Source: Nonomuraea turcica (GTDB lineage: Bacteria > Actinomycetota > Actinomycetes > Streptosporangiales > Streptosporangiaceae). From it: DNA of 64,000 nt. The stretch's first letter is position 1. The number at the start of each line of letters is the position of its first letter. Shown piece after piece: positions 1 through 8,786 of this stretch. The stretch lies in assembly GCF_030718205.1 (NCBI RefSeq), contig NZ_JAUZQF010000013.1, positions 62,001-126,000 on the forward strand, given 5' to 3'. The notes beneath the pieces are model-generated. The model was given only the letters and a program-made list of their open reading frames with translations, searched no databases and was not told the origin of the DNA. A program made the position numbers and the translations under genes.

Positions 1-2951
1 CCGTCGCCGGCGACCAGTGCGTAGGAGAACTCGTGGGTCCAGTGCTGGAGCTGGAAGCCCGAGCCGTCCGGGGTCGTGCGGTGGGGCGGATCCAGCCAGA
101 TGCCCGAGGGCCAGCCCGTGCAGGAACGCATCAGCGACAGGTGCAGAGCCCCGTCCGGGTCGACGGCGAAGCCGGGCAGGCCGTACGTCAGCAGCGCGAC
201 CGTCCGGTCCTCCAGGCGCTCCGCCCCGAGCGGGCACACGGCGTCGATCGTGGCGTCGGCCAGGTCGGCCACCAGGTCCGCGATGGGACCGGCGACGATC
301 AGGGCGGGCAGGGCACGGAGGTCACGCAGGTCGGCGCTCGGCTGCCAGACCTCCGCCAGCGAGCGTTCGGCGGGGACCCACACGCGGGGCGCGCCCGACT
401 TCAGGGCATCCAGATAGACGGGGTCGGCCTGGGCGAGCAGGTCGGCGGCCACGGGGTTGATGTCGGGGCCGCCCACGACGATGCGTACGTCCGGGAGGTT
501 CGAGTCGACGTCCAGCCAGCCGTATCGGGTGCCGGAGGCCGATGACGTAGTGGCGGTCACGCCCGCGCGGGCCAGCGCGACCACCAGGTCGCGGGCCTCC
601 GGGGCGTCGGCGAGCGTAGGCACCACGACCTCGGCCACGCCCAGCGCCCGCGCGCCCGCCTCGCCGAGATCGACCTTGGCGGTGGCGGACAGGCCGAACC
701 ACGTGTTGGCCGGGTTGTCGAGCGTCCATGGGTGCTCGGCCGTGTCCACGTCGGGGAGTGCGAAACCGCGGCCCACCACGGCGCCCGACACGTCCGACAC
801 CGGCAGCGCGCCTTCGACCCGCGCGGGGAAACGGACGCGGAGCAGGCGGTCGGCGCCGGTGTGGTCGAGCACGCGGGTGGTGAAGTCGATGCGGTCGGAG
901 CCGGTGAGCAGGGTGACGGTCTGCTCGTACGAGATCTCCCCCACCTCGCCCGTGACGATCAGGCGCCGGCCGATCGCGCTCGTCTCCGTGCGGGCGCTCA
1001 TCGCCCGGGTGCCGGCCGAGCCAACGGCGTGGCCTGTGGGGATGAGGTGCCAGGGGCCCTCGCCCATGTCAGGGTGCTGGGGGTATTCGTGGTAGAGGCG
1101 CAGCTCGTTGCCGAGCCCGGACAGCAGCTCCTGGCCCGAGGCCCGGTCGAGGATCGAGGTCAGGCCGCCGCCTTGGGAGGGGTCGGCGGTGATGCGCCAG
1201 CGGTCATTCTCGATCGTGATGGCGCCGTGCGCCGGTGCGGGCTGCCAGGTGGTGGGGGAGCCGGGAACCATCCGGTAAGTGCGCCAGCCCAGCGAGGGAA
1301 CGTCCTGGGTCAGGAAGCTCACCGTGCCGTCCTCCACCACGGCCGGCACGCCGGCTACCGTGTGACCGGCAGGCAGGCGCACGCGTGCCAGCCCGTCACG
1401 GGCGAATGGCAGCGTGTTCGTGACCACGACGCTCGGCGCGTCCACCGCGATCTGACCGGTCAGGGCGTCCAGGGCGGTGTCCCTGGCGGCCGTGGCCAGG
1501 TCGTAGGCCTCCCGCCAGCCGGTCAGCAGGTCGATGTAGACCTGATCGGACTCCGAGCCCGTGATCGCGTCGTGGTGCGCGCCGTAGGCCAGCTGCCGCC
1601 ACACCTTGTCCAGCGCCGTGTGCGGGTAGCGGCCGAGGCCGAGCGTCTGCGCGAACGCCGACAGCCGCTCGGCGTCGAGCGCGGCCACCTCGGCGGCGCG
1701 CTGCGCCTGCTTGGTGTCGATGTAGGAGACGTCCTTGCCGGTGTAGATGGGGTTCATGTCGCGGGTTTGGGGGCTGAAATGCGACATGTCGGCGCGGACG
1801 GCGTTCAGGAAGTCCCGTGGGGTGGCGCACACGAACCTCGGCCACACATAGCGGGCCGCCCACGTGCGGTGGACGTCGGTGACCCACTTGTTGGGCGGTG
1901 TGTAGTCGGTGCCCACGGGGAGCAGGACGTGCTTCGTCGCGGCCACCGGCTTGAGCGACCGGTAGAGGTCGTAGACCGCCTGGCAGGCGTCCTCCAGCGT
2001 GGGTGCGGAGTCCATCCACCAGCCCGCCGAGTAGTGGGCGGGCATGTAGTGGGTGAGCACGCCCTGGCCGGATGGCGAGATCCACTCGAACTCGCTCGGG
2101 AACTGCATCATGGCCGCGTCGTTCTTGGCCTGCTGGAAGTTCTTGTGGATCGGCCCCCACTGGTGGAACGGCCCGCGCGCCCACGCGCTGCCGGTCAGCC
2201 CCGCCGCCGCCAGATAGCCGGGGAACTGCGGGTCGTGCCCGAACACGTCCAGCTGCCACGCCGTGCGCGGATCGCCGCCCAGGATGTCGCGCTGGTAGCC
2301 GATCCCGTAGACGAGGTTGCGGATGGTGCTCTCGGCGCCGGTCAGATTGGTGTTGGGCTCGTTGTAGGTGCCGCCGATCAGCTCGGCCCGCCCCTCGGCC
2401 ATGAGGGTGCGCAGATCGGCCCGTCGTTCGGGATGGGTGTCGAAGAACGGCTTGAGGTAGTCGACCTCGGCCAGCACGAAACGGTAGTCGGGGTCGCGCA
2501 GCGCCAGCTCGATGTGCGCCTCGACCAGCGCGAACGCGTTTCGCTCCCAGAGGGGTCTGGTGGTGGCGTCGGCGGAGAGCAGCTCCCACGGGCTGGTGTA
2601 GGCCGCCTGGGTGTTCCACCACACGGGGTCGTAGTGGAAGTGGGACACCATGTGCATCGTCCAGCCCGGCTCCTCGGCCGTGACCGTGATCTCCAGGGAC
2701 TCCTCGCCCAGCGTCACCACGCACGGCAGGGCGGCGCCGGGCGGTGCCGTCAGGGTCAGGGGAATCTCCAGGACGCCGGAGGCGGTGGCGGGCACGGTCA
2801 CCGGCTCGGCCAGCCGCACGCCCTCGCCGCGCAGCTCCAGGGGCGTGTCGCGCTCTCCCTGGGCGACGGTGACGCGGAGCACCTGGTGCGGCTCGGCCTC
2901 GGAGCCTACGAAGAGGTCGGTCGACTCGGCGGACAACAGGCGGACAGGCAA
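1..2951 (-). CDS. GH38 alpha-mannosidase (3' end outside window)
   Basis: Glycoside hydrolase family 38 enzyme cleaving alpha-mannosides; it has no export signal, so probably acts in the cytoplasm on imported oligosaccharides. The reading frame is open from a TTG at 2951 (preceded by GGAGGT, 5 bases spacing) to the window edge, about 983 codons. After a ~95-residue N-terminal domain comes the metal-binding motif HFHYDPVWW (about residues 104-112). The nucleophile region LDVFGHDPQFPG places the catalytic Asp near 235, and the family motif YGAHHDAITG lies near 456-465. The last visible residues, HWTHEFSYAL, match the conserved C-terminal end of the family, so little is missing. It is divergent from folD; a LacI-type palindrome and two DnaA boxes lie in the shared upstream region. 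The family call is firm; the exact sugar linkage is not. Confidence 0.9.
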   Translation of the reverse strand, partial: MPVRLLSAESTDLFVGSEAEPHQVLRVTVAQGERDTPLELRGEGVRLAEPVTVPATASGVLEIPLTLTAPPGAALPCVVTLGEESLEITVTAEEPGWTMHMVSHFHYDPVWWNTQAAYTSPWELLSADATTRPLWERNAFALVEAHIELALRDPDYRFVLAEVDYLKPFFDTHPERRADLRTLMAEGRAELIGGTYNEPNTNLTGAESTIRNLVYGIGYQRDILGGDPRTAWQLDVFGHDPQFPGYLAAAGLTGSAWARGPFHQWGPIHKNFQQAKNDAAMMQFPSEFEWISPSGQGVLTHYMPAHYSAGWWMDSAPTLEDACQAVYDLYRSLKPVAATKHVLLPVGTDYTPPNKWVTDVHRTWAARYVWPRFVCATPRDFLNAVRADMSHFSPQTRDMNPIYTGKDVSYIDTKQAQRAAEVAALDAERLSAFAQTLGLGRYPHTALDKVWRQLAYGAHHDAITGSESDQVYIDLLTGWREAYDLATAARDTALDALTGQIAVDAPSVVVTNTLPFARDGLARVRLPAGHTVAGVPAVVEDGTVSFLTQDVPSLGWRTYRMVPGSPTTWQPAPAHGAITIENDRWRITADPSQGGGLTSILDRASGQELLSGLGNELRLYHEYPQHPDMGEGPWHLIPTGHAVGSAGTRAMSARTETSAIGRRLIVTGEVGEISYEQTVTLLTGSDRIDFTTRVLDHTGADRLLRVRFPARVEGALPVSDVSGAVVGRGFALPDVDTAEHPWTLDNPANTWFGLSATAKVDLGEAGARALGVAEVVVPTLADAPEARDLVVALARAGVTATTSSASGTRYGWLDVDSNLPDVRIVVGGPDINPVAADLLAQADPVYLDALKSGAPRVWVPAERSLAEVWQPSADLRDLRALPALIVAGPIADLVADLADATIDAVCPLGAERLEDRTVALLTYGLPGFAVDPDGALHLSLMRSCTGWPSGIWLDPPHRTTPDGSGFQLQHWTHEFSYALVAGD

Positions 2952-3012
2952 GGGGGACCTCCGTGGACAGCGTGATGCTGGCGCCCGTAACACTAGGCCC
3001 TTCGAAGATCAA

Positions 3013-3026
3013 TGACAACGATGTCA
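3013..3026. promoter_or_regulatory. Candidate LacI-family operator upstream of the mannosidase gene
   Basis: TGACAACGATGTCA is an inverted repeat (TGACA N4 TGTCA) about 62 bases upstream of the alpha-mannosidase start. It resembles the TGACAACGTTGTCA-like sites used by actinomycete LacI regulators of sugar catabolism. Seen: the palindrome. Inferred: control by an unlinked LacI-type mannoside repressor. No LacI gene is present in the window. Confidence 0.45.
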
Positions 3027-3032
3027 ACGACC

Positions 3033-3081
3033 GTCTGTGGATAACTTGCGCTGGTTGGCTGGGGTCTGTGGATAACTTGCG
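3033..3081. repeat. Direct repeat containing two perfect DnaA boxes
   Basis: The 18-base sequence GTCTGTGGATAACTTGCG occurs twice, at 3033-3050 and 3064-3081, 31 bases apart. Each copy contains TGTGGATAA (3036-3044 and 3067-3075), the exact reverse complement of the consensus DnaA box TTATCCACA. Both have the same orientation, about 80-125 bases upstream of folD. Likely DnaA binding sites for transcription control or DnaA titration; no origin-type cluster or dnaA/dnaN gene is nearby. Confidence 0.6.
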
Positions 3082-3159
3082 AGCTCTCCTCCTCCTGCGC
3101 GTGCGCCGGCGGGTCAGGCCGGTGCGAGGGGCGGACGGAGGCATGGAAGGATTGCCTGC

Positions 3160-4011
3160 ATGAGCGCAGTGAAACTCGATGGCAAGGCGACCGCCGCCAA
3201 GATCAAGGCAGACCTCACGACCCGAGTGGCCGCGCTCAAGGACCGCGGCGTCACACCCGGCCTGGGCACCGTGCTCGTGGGCGACGACCCGGGCAGCCAG
3301 ATCTACGTGGCAGGCAAGCACCGTGACTGCGCCGAGGTGGGCATCGCCTCCATCCGCGTCGACCTGCCGGCCACCGCCACGCAGGCCGAGGTCGAGGCGG
3401 CCATCGACGAGCTCAACGCCTCTCCCGAGTGCACCGGCTACATCGTCCAGCTCCCCCTCCCCAAGCACCTCGACACGATGGCCCTGCTGGAGCGCATGGA
3501 CCCGGCCAAGGACGCCGACGGCCTCCACCCGGTCAACCTCGGCCGCCTCGTCCACATGGTGGACGCGCCGCTCCCGTGCACCCCGCACGGCATCGTGCTG
3601 CTCCTGCAGGAATACGGCGTGCCGATCAAGGGCGCCGAGGTGGCCGTGGTCGGGCGCGGCATCACGGTGGGCCGCTCGCTGGGCCTCCTGCTGACCCGCC
3701 GCAGCGAAAACGCCACCGTGACCCTCTGCCACACCGGCACCCAGGACCTGGCCGGCCACGTGCGCCGGGCGGACATCGTGGTGGCGGCGGCGGGCGTGCC
3801 CGGCCTGATCACCCGCGACATGGTCAAGCCCGGCGCGGCCGTCCTCGACGTGGGGGTCTCCCGGGTCGACGGCAAGATCGCCGGCGACGTGGCGCCGGAC
3901 GTGGCGGAGGTCGCCGGTTTCCTCACGCCCAACCCGGGCGGCGTCGGCCCCATGACCCGTGCCCTCCTGCTCTCCAACGTGGTGGAGGCCGCAGAACGCC
4001 AAGCAAAGTGA
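3160..4011 (+). CDS. folD: Bifunctional methylenetetrahydrofolate dehydrogenase/cyclohydrolase
   Basis: Converts 5,10-methylene-THF to 5,10-methenyl-THF and then 10-formyl-THF for purine and formyl-Met-tRNA synthesis in the cytoplasm. The 283-residue length is normal for FolD. Key residues are in place: Tyr49 and the catalytic Lys53 in SQIYVAGK, the folate-contacting VQLPLP (about 96-101), DADGLHPVN (118-126), PCTPHGI, the nucleotide-binding VVGRGITVGRSLG (where many relatives have GRS.IVGKP), and the C-terminal PGGVGPMT. The gene is monocistronic: divergent from the mannosidase and closed by a strong terminator shared with the convergent catabolic operon. Confidence 0.95.
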   Translation: MSAVKLDGKATAAKIKADLTTRVAALKDRGVTPGLGTVLVGDDPGSQIYVAGKHRDCAEVGIASIRVDLPATATQAEVEAAIDELNASPECTGYIVQLPLPKHLDTMALLERMDPAKDADGLHPVNLGRLVHMVDAPLPCTPHGIVLLLQEYGVPIKGAEVAVVGRGITVGRSLGLLLTRRSENATVTLCHTGTQDLAGHVRRADIVVAAAGVPGLITRDMVKPGAAVLDVGVSRVDGKIAGDVAPDVAEVAGFLTPNPGGVGPMTRALLLSNVVEAAERQAK

Positions 4012-4013
4012 AC

Positions 4014-4050
4014 GACTGCAAGGCGCCGAGATCCCCGGCGCCTTGCAGTC
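4014..4050. terminator. Bidirectional terminator between folD and the aldehyde dehydrogenase gene
   Basis: Perfect 14-bp stem GACTGCAAGGCGCC / GGCGCCTTGCAGTC with a 9-base loop, beginning 2 bases after the folD stop and ending 3 bases before the stop of the convergent dehydrogenase gene. It lacks a long U tract, as usual for actinomycete terminators. Confidence 0.85.
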
Positions 4051-4053
4051 TCG

Positions 4054-5511
4054 CTAGAACGGATACGCCGCCACGTCCCCCTGCACGGTGACCCACTGGG
4101 TCTCCGTGAAGGCGTCCGCGTTGGCGGGCCCGCCGAACCTTGTGCCGGTCCCCGAGGCGCCCACACCGCCGAACGGCGCCACGGCCTCGTCGTCCACCGT
4201 CTGGTCGTTGATGTGCACGATGCCCGTCGGCACCAGGTCGGCCAGCGCCAGCCCCTTCATGACATCGCGGGTGAGGATGCCGAGCGACAGGCCGTACTCC
4301 GTGTCGGCGGCCAGCGCCGCCGCCTGCTCCAGCGAGGAGAACGTCATCACCGGCGCCACCGGCCCGAACACCTCCTCCGCGTACGCCGGCGCGTGGGCCG
4401 GCACCCCGGCCAGCACGGTGGGCCGGTAGAACAGCCCGTCGTACGTCCCGCCGGCGGCGAGCCTGGCCCCGGCCGACACGCTGTCGGTGACGAGCCGGTG
4501 CACCCGGTCCCGCTGCCCGGCGTCGATGAGCGGGCCGAGGGCGACCTGACCGGTGGCCGGGTCGCCGACCGGCAGGGCGTCGGCCTTGGCGGCGAGGCGT
4601 TCGACGTACTCCTCCGCCACCGATTCGTGCACCAGGTGCCGGCCCGCCGTCATGCAGATCTGCCCCTGGTGGAAGAACGACGCCCACGAGGCGGCCGACA
4701 CGGCCGGCTGGAGGTCGGCGTCGTCGAAGACGACCAGCGCCGAGTTGCCGCCCAGCTCCAGGTGCACCCGCTTGAGCAGGCGAGCCCCCGCCTCCCCGAC
4801 CTTGCGCCCGGCCGCGCTCGACCCGGTGAAGGAGATCACCGGGATGTTGGGGTCGGTCACCAGGGCCTGCCCCGTCTCGGCACCGCCGGGGAGCACGTGC
4901 AGCAGGCCGCTCGGCAGCCCCGCCTCCTCGAAGACGCGGGCGATCGCGAACCCGCCGCAGACGGCGGTGCGCTGGTCCGGCTTGAAGACGACCGCGTTCC
5001 CGAGCGCGAGCGCCGGAGCCACCGACCTGATGCCGAGGATCAGCGGGAAGTTGAACGGCGCGATCACCCCGACCACGCCCACGGGCACCCGCCGCGCGAA
5101 GCTGAGCCGCTTGCGCGAGGTCGGCAGCACATCGCCGAGCGGCTGCGAGGCCAGCGCCGCCGCCTCGTAGCACTCCTGCGCCGCCACGTGCGTCTCGAAG
5201 GCGGCCTTGCCGGGCACCCCGCCGGACTCGCGGACGATCCAGTCCTGGATCTCCTGCGCGTGCTCCTCGAAGAGCCGCCCGGCGCGGCGCAGCACCGCCG
5301 CCCGCTCCTCGTACGGGGTGGCCGCCCACGCCCGCTGCTCCTGGCGGGCCCGCAGGGCGGCCGCGGCCACGTCATCGGCGCCGGCCGTGCCCGAGCGGCC
5401 GAGCTCGTTGCCCGTCGCCGGCTCGACGACCGGCGCGTCACCGGCGCGCGAGGCCGTCCACCCGCCGTCGAAGACCAGGCCGGTCCAGATCTTGGGTTCT
5501 AGGAACGTCAT
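4054..5511 (-). CDS. Aldehyde dehydrogenase, benzaldehyde dehydrogenase type
   Basis: NAD(P)-dependent aldehyde dehydrogenase, 485 residues, expected to oxidise benzaldehyde to benzoate. The ALDH superfamily signature is complete: Asn154 in APFNFPL, FKPD (177-180), FTGS (228-231), general base Glu252 in LELGG, catalytic nucleophile Cys286 in GQICM, and EEVFGP towards the C terminus. The ATG at 5511 follows AGGAGG by 6 bases; the open frame further upstream overlaps the decarboxylase gene and is not needed. It is the last gene of the minus-strand operon, right after benzoylformate decarboxylase, which makes its aldehyde. Substrate is inferred from that neighbour; other aromatic aldehydes are possible. 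Confidence 0.88.
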   Translation of the reverse strand: MTFLEPKIWTGLVFDGGWTASRAGDAPVVEPATGNELGRSGTAGADDVAAAALRARQEQRAWAATPYEERAAVLRRAGRLFEEHAQEIQDWIVRESGGVPGKAAFETHVAAQECYEAAALASQPLGDVLPTSRKRLSFARRVPVGVVGVIAPFNFPLILGIRSVAPALALGNAVVFKPDQRTAVCGGFAIARVFEEAGLPSGLLHVLPGGAETGQALVTDPNIPVISFTGSSAAGRKVGEAGARLLKRVHLELGGNSALVVFDDADLQPAVSAASWASFFHQGQICMTAGRHLVHESVAEEYVERLAAKADALPVGDPATGQVALGPLIDAGQRDRVHRLVTDSVSAGARLAAGGTYDGLFYRPTVLAGVPAHAPAYAEEVFGPVAPVMTFSSLEQAAALAADTEYGLSLGILTRDVMKGLALADLVPTGIVHINDQTVDDEAVAPFGGVGASGTGTRFGGPANADAFTETQWVTVQGDVAAYPF

Positions 5512-5522
5512 GGTGAGCCTCC

Positions 5523-7223
5523 TCAAGGTTGGAAGTCGGGGTCCACCGTTACGGTGACGTCGAGCAATAGGGGTTCCTCGCGGGTGGAGAGCCCCGGCAC
5601 CACGTCGTCGAGTGCCGCCGTCAGCTCCTCGTACGTCTCCACGCGCCGCGCAGGGCAGCCGAGCGACCTGGCCAGGGCACCCATGTCCACCTCGGTGAAC
5701 GGCGGCCACGGCGCCTTGCCGCCCCGCTGGTCGGCCAGCCGGTCCATGACCGCGTAGCGGCCGTTGGCGAGCACCACGAACAGCGCGCCCACCCGGTAAT
5801 GCGCGGCGCTCCAAAGCGCGTGCATGCCGTAGAGCGCCGACCCGTCGCCCACGACCGCGACCACGGGGCGGCCGGGGAGCGCCATCCTCAGCCCGACCGC
5901 GGCCGGCACGGCGAAACCGAGCCCGCCCATGGCCGCCGACAGGAAGCCGAGCGGGTTCCTGGCGGGCACGAGCCGGTGCAGGTCGGGGCGGGAGGACGGG
6001 GTCTCCTCGAGGAGCACGGTGTCGGCGGGCAGCCGCACGGCCAGCTCATGCAGCACGTGCGCGGCCCGCAACGGCCGCCCTCCCTCCGGCACCGGCGGAA
6101 CGGCGGCCGGCCGCGTCCCAACGCCCCCGCCGCCGCCGACCGGTCGCCCCTCGACGCCGCCTCCGCCGTCGGCCGGTCGCCCTTCAACGCCGCCTCCGCC
6201 CCCACGGTCCTGCCCGCCAGGGGGCAGCAGGGCGGTCAGGCGGGCGCAGACGGCCGACGGCGCGGCCAAATACGCCAGGTCGGCCGGGCTGCGATGCGCC
6301 TCCGAAGGGTCGTCCGTGATCACCACCACCGTCGTCCCCGCCGCCACCAGCGGCCCCGGCACGTACGGGTACTGCCGGAACACCGGGGCGCCCACCGCCA
6401 CCACCACGTCGTAGCCCGCCAGCGCGCCCCGCAGCCGCACCCTGTCGGCAGGCAGCACCCCGGCATACTGCGGATGGTCCTGCGGGAACCCGGCTCGCGC
6501 CCCGAAAGACTCCTGAAACACCGGGCACCCCAGCCGCTCGGCCAGCCCCACCAGGGACTCCCAGTCGGCGCCCGCCCCGGCGACGATCGCCGGCGCCCGG
6601 GCCCCCGCCAGCAGCGACACCAGCGGCGCGAGGTCGGCGTCCGCCACGGCGAGCGGCCGCACGACCTGCTGGGCGGCCGCGGCGATCTCTCCTTCGAAGG
6701 CGGCGTCCCAGTCGTCCATCGGCACCACCACCAGCGCGGGCCCGCGGAAGGTGACCGCCTCGTGGCAGGCCCGCGCAACCGCTCCCGGCACGTCCTGGGC
6801 CCGTACCGGCTGATCGACCCACACCGGATAGTCCCCGGCGAGCCCGTCCAGCCGGCCAGCCAGGAACGGCTCCAGAGCGAGGTGCCGCCGGTCCTGCTGC
6901 CCGACGAGGATCACCAGCGGCACCCGGTTGACCCGGGCCGTGGCGACGGCGCCGACCGCGTTGCCGAGCCCGGCCGTCGTGTGCAGCACGACGAGCGCCG
7001 GCGCCCCTCTTATTGGCTCGGGAGCTCCGCTCCCGTCGTAGCGACCGATCGCCCAGCCGGTGGCCATCCCCACCACGGACCCCTCGTGCAGGGCCAGCAC
7101 GAAACGCAGGTCGTCCGGCAGCCCGGTCAGCAGGGACACTTCCGTGGAGCCGGGATTGCAGAAGATCGTGCTCAGCCCATACCGCCTGAGCACGTCGAAC
7201 GTGGCGTCCCGCACTGTCGTCAT
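5523..7223 (-). CDS. mdlC: Benzoylformate decarboxylase (ThDP-dependent)
   Basis: Thiamine-diphosphate enzyme converting benzoylformate (phenylglyoxylate) to benzaldehyde and CO2, the central step of mandelate catabolism. 566 residues against about 530 in the Pseudomonas enzyme. The PYR domain carries Ser26 (FCNPGSTE), Glu47 (ALHEGS) and the active-site His in HTTAGLGN (residue 81 here). The segment FPQDHPQYAGVLP corresponds to the region of the second catalytic His. The PP domain has the ThDP motif GDGSALYGMHALWS through LANGRYAVM. Odd feature: a Gly-rich insert of about three 11-residue repeats (GGGGVEGRP type) between the middle and PP domains (DNA 6110-6205). Its start overlaps the stop of the ABC ATPase gene (ATGA), so the two are translationally coupled. 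Confidence 0.88.
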   Translation of the reverse strand: MTTVRDATFDVLRRYGLSTIFCNPGSTEVSLLTGLPDDLRFVLALHEGSVVGMATGWAIGRYDGSGAPEPIRGAPALVVLHTTAGLGNAVGAVATARVNRVPLVILVGQQDRRHLALEPFLAGRLDGLAGDYPVWVDQPVRAQDVPGAVARACHEAVTFRGPALVVVPMDDWDAAFEGEIAAAAQQVVRPLAVADADLAPLVSLLAGARAPAIVAGAGADWESLVGLAERLGCPVFQESFGARAGFPQDHPQYAGVLPADRVRLRGALAGYDVVVAVGAPVFRQYPYVPGPLVAAGTTVVVITDDPSEAHRSPADLAYLAAPSAVCARLTALLPPGGQDRGGGGGVEGRPADGGGGVEGRPVGGGGGVGTRPAAVPPVPEGGRPLRAAHVLHELAVRLPADTVLLEETPSSRPDLHRLVPARNPLGFLSAAMGGLGFAVPAAVGLRMALPGRPVVAVVGDGSALYGMHALWSAAHYRVGALFVVLANGRYAVMDRLADQRGGKAPWPPFTEVDMGALARSLGCPARRVETYEELTAALDDVVPGLSTREEPLLLDVTVTVDPDFQP

Positions 7224-8002
7224 CGTGTCCCCCTGGCTCGCTGGATCTGCCGGTAGACGTGCCCGCGCAGCTCGCCGAAGCGCGGCAGGGACCGGGTGGT
7301 CAGCTGGTCGCGTTCGGGGGGCAGATCGATCTTCAGGTCCTCCATGACCGTGGTGGGCGAGGAGGACAGGATGATCACCCGTTGCCCCAGGTAGACGGCC
7401 TCGTCGATGTCGTGGGTGACGAACAGGGTGGTCACCCCGAGGTCGCGCCACAACCGCAGGATCAGGTCCTCCAGGTCGGCCCGGGTCTGCGCGTCGACGG
7501 CCGCGAACGGCTCGTCCATCAGCAGCACCTGCGGCTCGTACGCCACCGCCCGCGCGATCGCCACCCGCTGCTGCATGCCGCCGGACAACTGCCACGGATG
7601 GGCGTCCGCGGCGTCACTGAGCCCCACCGCCTCCAGGGAGCCGGTCACCAGCTCCCGCCGCCGCGCCGCGGGCAGGCGTTTCTCCTTCAGCGGCAGCTCG
7701 ACGTTCTGCCACACGGTCATCCAGGGGAACAGGCTCCGGCCGTACTCCTGGAACACCACGGCCATCCGCGGCGGCGGCCCCGTGACAGGGACGCCGGCAA
7801 CCCGCACCGCGCCGCCGCTGACCGGCAGCAGCCCGGCCACGCACCGCAGCAGCGTGGTCTTGCCGCAGCCCGACGGGCCCACCACGCATACCAGCTCGCC
7901 CGCCTCGACGCCCACCGTGACCGAGCGGATCGCCTCGACCCGGCGGCCCGGGCTCTCGTAGACCTTGTTCAGCGCGGAGATCTCAAGCACGGGCGGCTCC
8001 AC
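7220..8002 (-). CDS. ABC transporter ATP-binding protein, NitT/TauT type
   Basis: ATPase subunit of an importer for small organic anions (SsuB/TauB-like), 260 residues. Walker A GPSGCGKTT (42-50), Q-loop VVFQEYG (82-88), signature LSGGMQQ (139-145), Walker B VLLMDEP (159-165), D-loop and the switch His in VTHDIDEA are all present. It overlaps the upstream permease gene by 20 bases and the downstream decarboxylase gene by 4. The operon context suggests uptake of an aromatic acid such as benzoylformate or mandelate rather than taurine or nitrate; this is inference. Confidence 0.9.
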   Translation of the reverse strand: MEPPVLEISALNKVYESPGRRVEAIRSVTVGVEAGELVCVVGPSGCGKTTLLRCVAGLLPVSGGAVRVAGVPVTGPPPRMAVVFQEYGRSLFPWMTVWQNVELPLKEKRLPAARRRELVTGSLEAVGLSDAADAHPWQLSGGMQQRVAIARAVAYEPQVLLMDEPFAAVDAQTRADLEDLILRLWRDLGVTTLFVTHDIDEAVYLGQRVIILSSSPTTVMEDLKIDLPPERDQLTTRSLPRFGELRGHVYRQIQRARGTR

Positions 8003-8786
8003 TGCCGTAGTACCAGAACAACACCCACCGCTCGACGCGGCGGAACAGGACGGACAACCCCAGGCCCAGCAGGCCGAGCAGCAGGATGCCGCTCCACATC
8101 TCGGCGATCTGGAACTGCCGCTGGAACAGCACGATCGTGAACCCCAGCCCGCTGGAGCTGGCGAACATCTCGCTGATGACCATGAGGATGATCCCGATGG
8201 ACAGGGCCTGCCGCAGCCCGGTCATGATCTGCGGGCTCGCGCCGCGCAGCACGAAACGCAGCATCCTGGAGGCGCCGCGCACGCCGTACATGCGGCAGGT
8301 GTCGGCGAGGACCTCGTCCAGCGCCCGCACGCCCTCCACGGTGTTCAGCAGGATCGGCCACACGCAGCCGGACACGATGACCAGCACCTTCATCGGCGTG
8401 TCGATGCCGGCCAGCAGCATGATCAGCGGCACCAGCACGGGCGGCGGGATGGCGCGGAAGAACTCCAGCACCGGCTCCAGCGTGGCGCGCAGCCGCGCCG
8501 ACAACCCGATCAGCACGCCCAGGCCGACCCCGAGCAGCCCGGCCAGCGTGTACCCCGCCAGCAGCCGCCCTACGCTCGGCACCACGTCCTCGGCCAGCCG
8601 CTCGGAGAACCAGGTCTCGGCGAACGCCTGCCCCACCCGGACAGGGCTCGGCAGGTAGAACGAGCTCCCGCTGACCGCCCACCAGACCAGCACCAACGCG
8701 ACCGGCAGAGCCAGCAGCCTGACCGCACGCACACCACGCCCCCAGACCGTCACCCGGCGACCCGGGGCCGTCCGGCGAGGCTTCAC
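7983..8786 (-). CDS. ABC transporter permease 2, NitT/TauT type
   Basis: Membrane subunit of the importer, 267 residues, with about six hydrophobic helices and the cytoplasmic EAA-like loop (around DTCRMYGVRGASRM) that contacts the ATPase. The GTG at 8786 overlaps the stop of permease 1 (GTGA) and has GGAGG 8 bases upstream. TauC/SsuC importers usually work with one permease as a homodimer; here two unlike permeases lie in tandem, so a heterodimeric channel is likely. Confidence 0.88.
   Translation of the reverse strand: MKPRRTAPGRRVTVWGRGVRAVRLLALPVALVLVWWAVSGSSFYLPSPVRVGQAFAETWFSERLAEDVVPSVGRLLAGYTLAGLLGVGLGVLIGLSARLRATLEPVLEFFRAIPPPVLVPLIMLLAGIDTPMKVLVIVSGCVWPILLNTVEGVRALDEVLADTCRMYGVRGASRMLRFVLRGASPQIMTGLRQALSIGIILMVISEMFASSSGLGFTIVLFQRQFQIAEMWSGILLLGLLGLGLSVLFRRVERWVLFWYYGSGAARA

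Noticed and set aside
732..2975. Long plus-strand frame opposite the alpha-mannosidase gene
   Set aside because: Its translation is Gly/Arg/Val/His-rich and domain-free, as expected for the antisense of a GC-rich gene; the minus strand has a complete GH38 signature.
1396..4002. 868-residue minus-strand frame spanning folD and the mannosidase
   Set aside because: It covers folD in antisense and the mannosidase in a wrong frame; Arg/Ala/His-rich with no domain.
3923..5329. Minus-strand frame overlapping the aldehyde dehydrogenase gene
   Set aside because: Out-of-frame shadow of the dehydrogenase, which has all ALDH motifs in the other frame.
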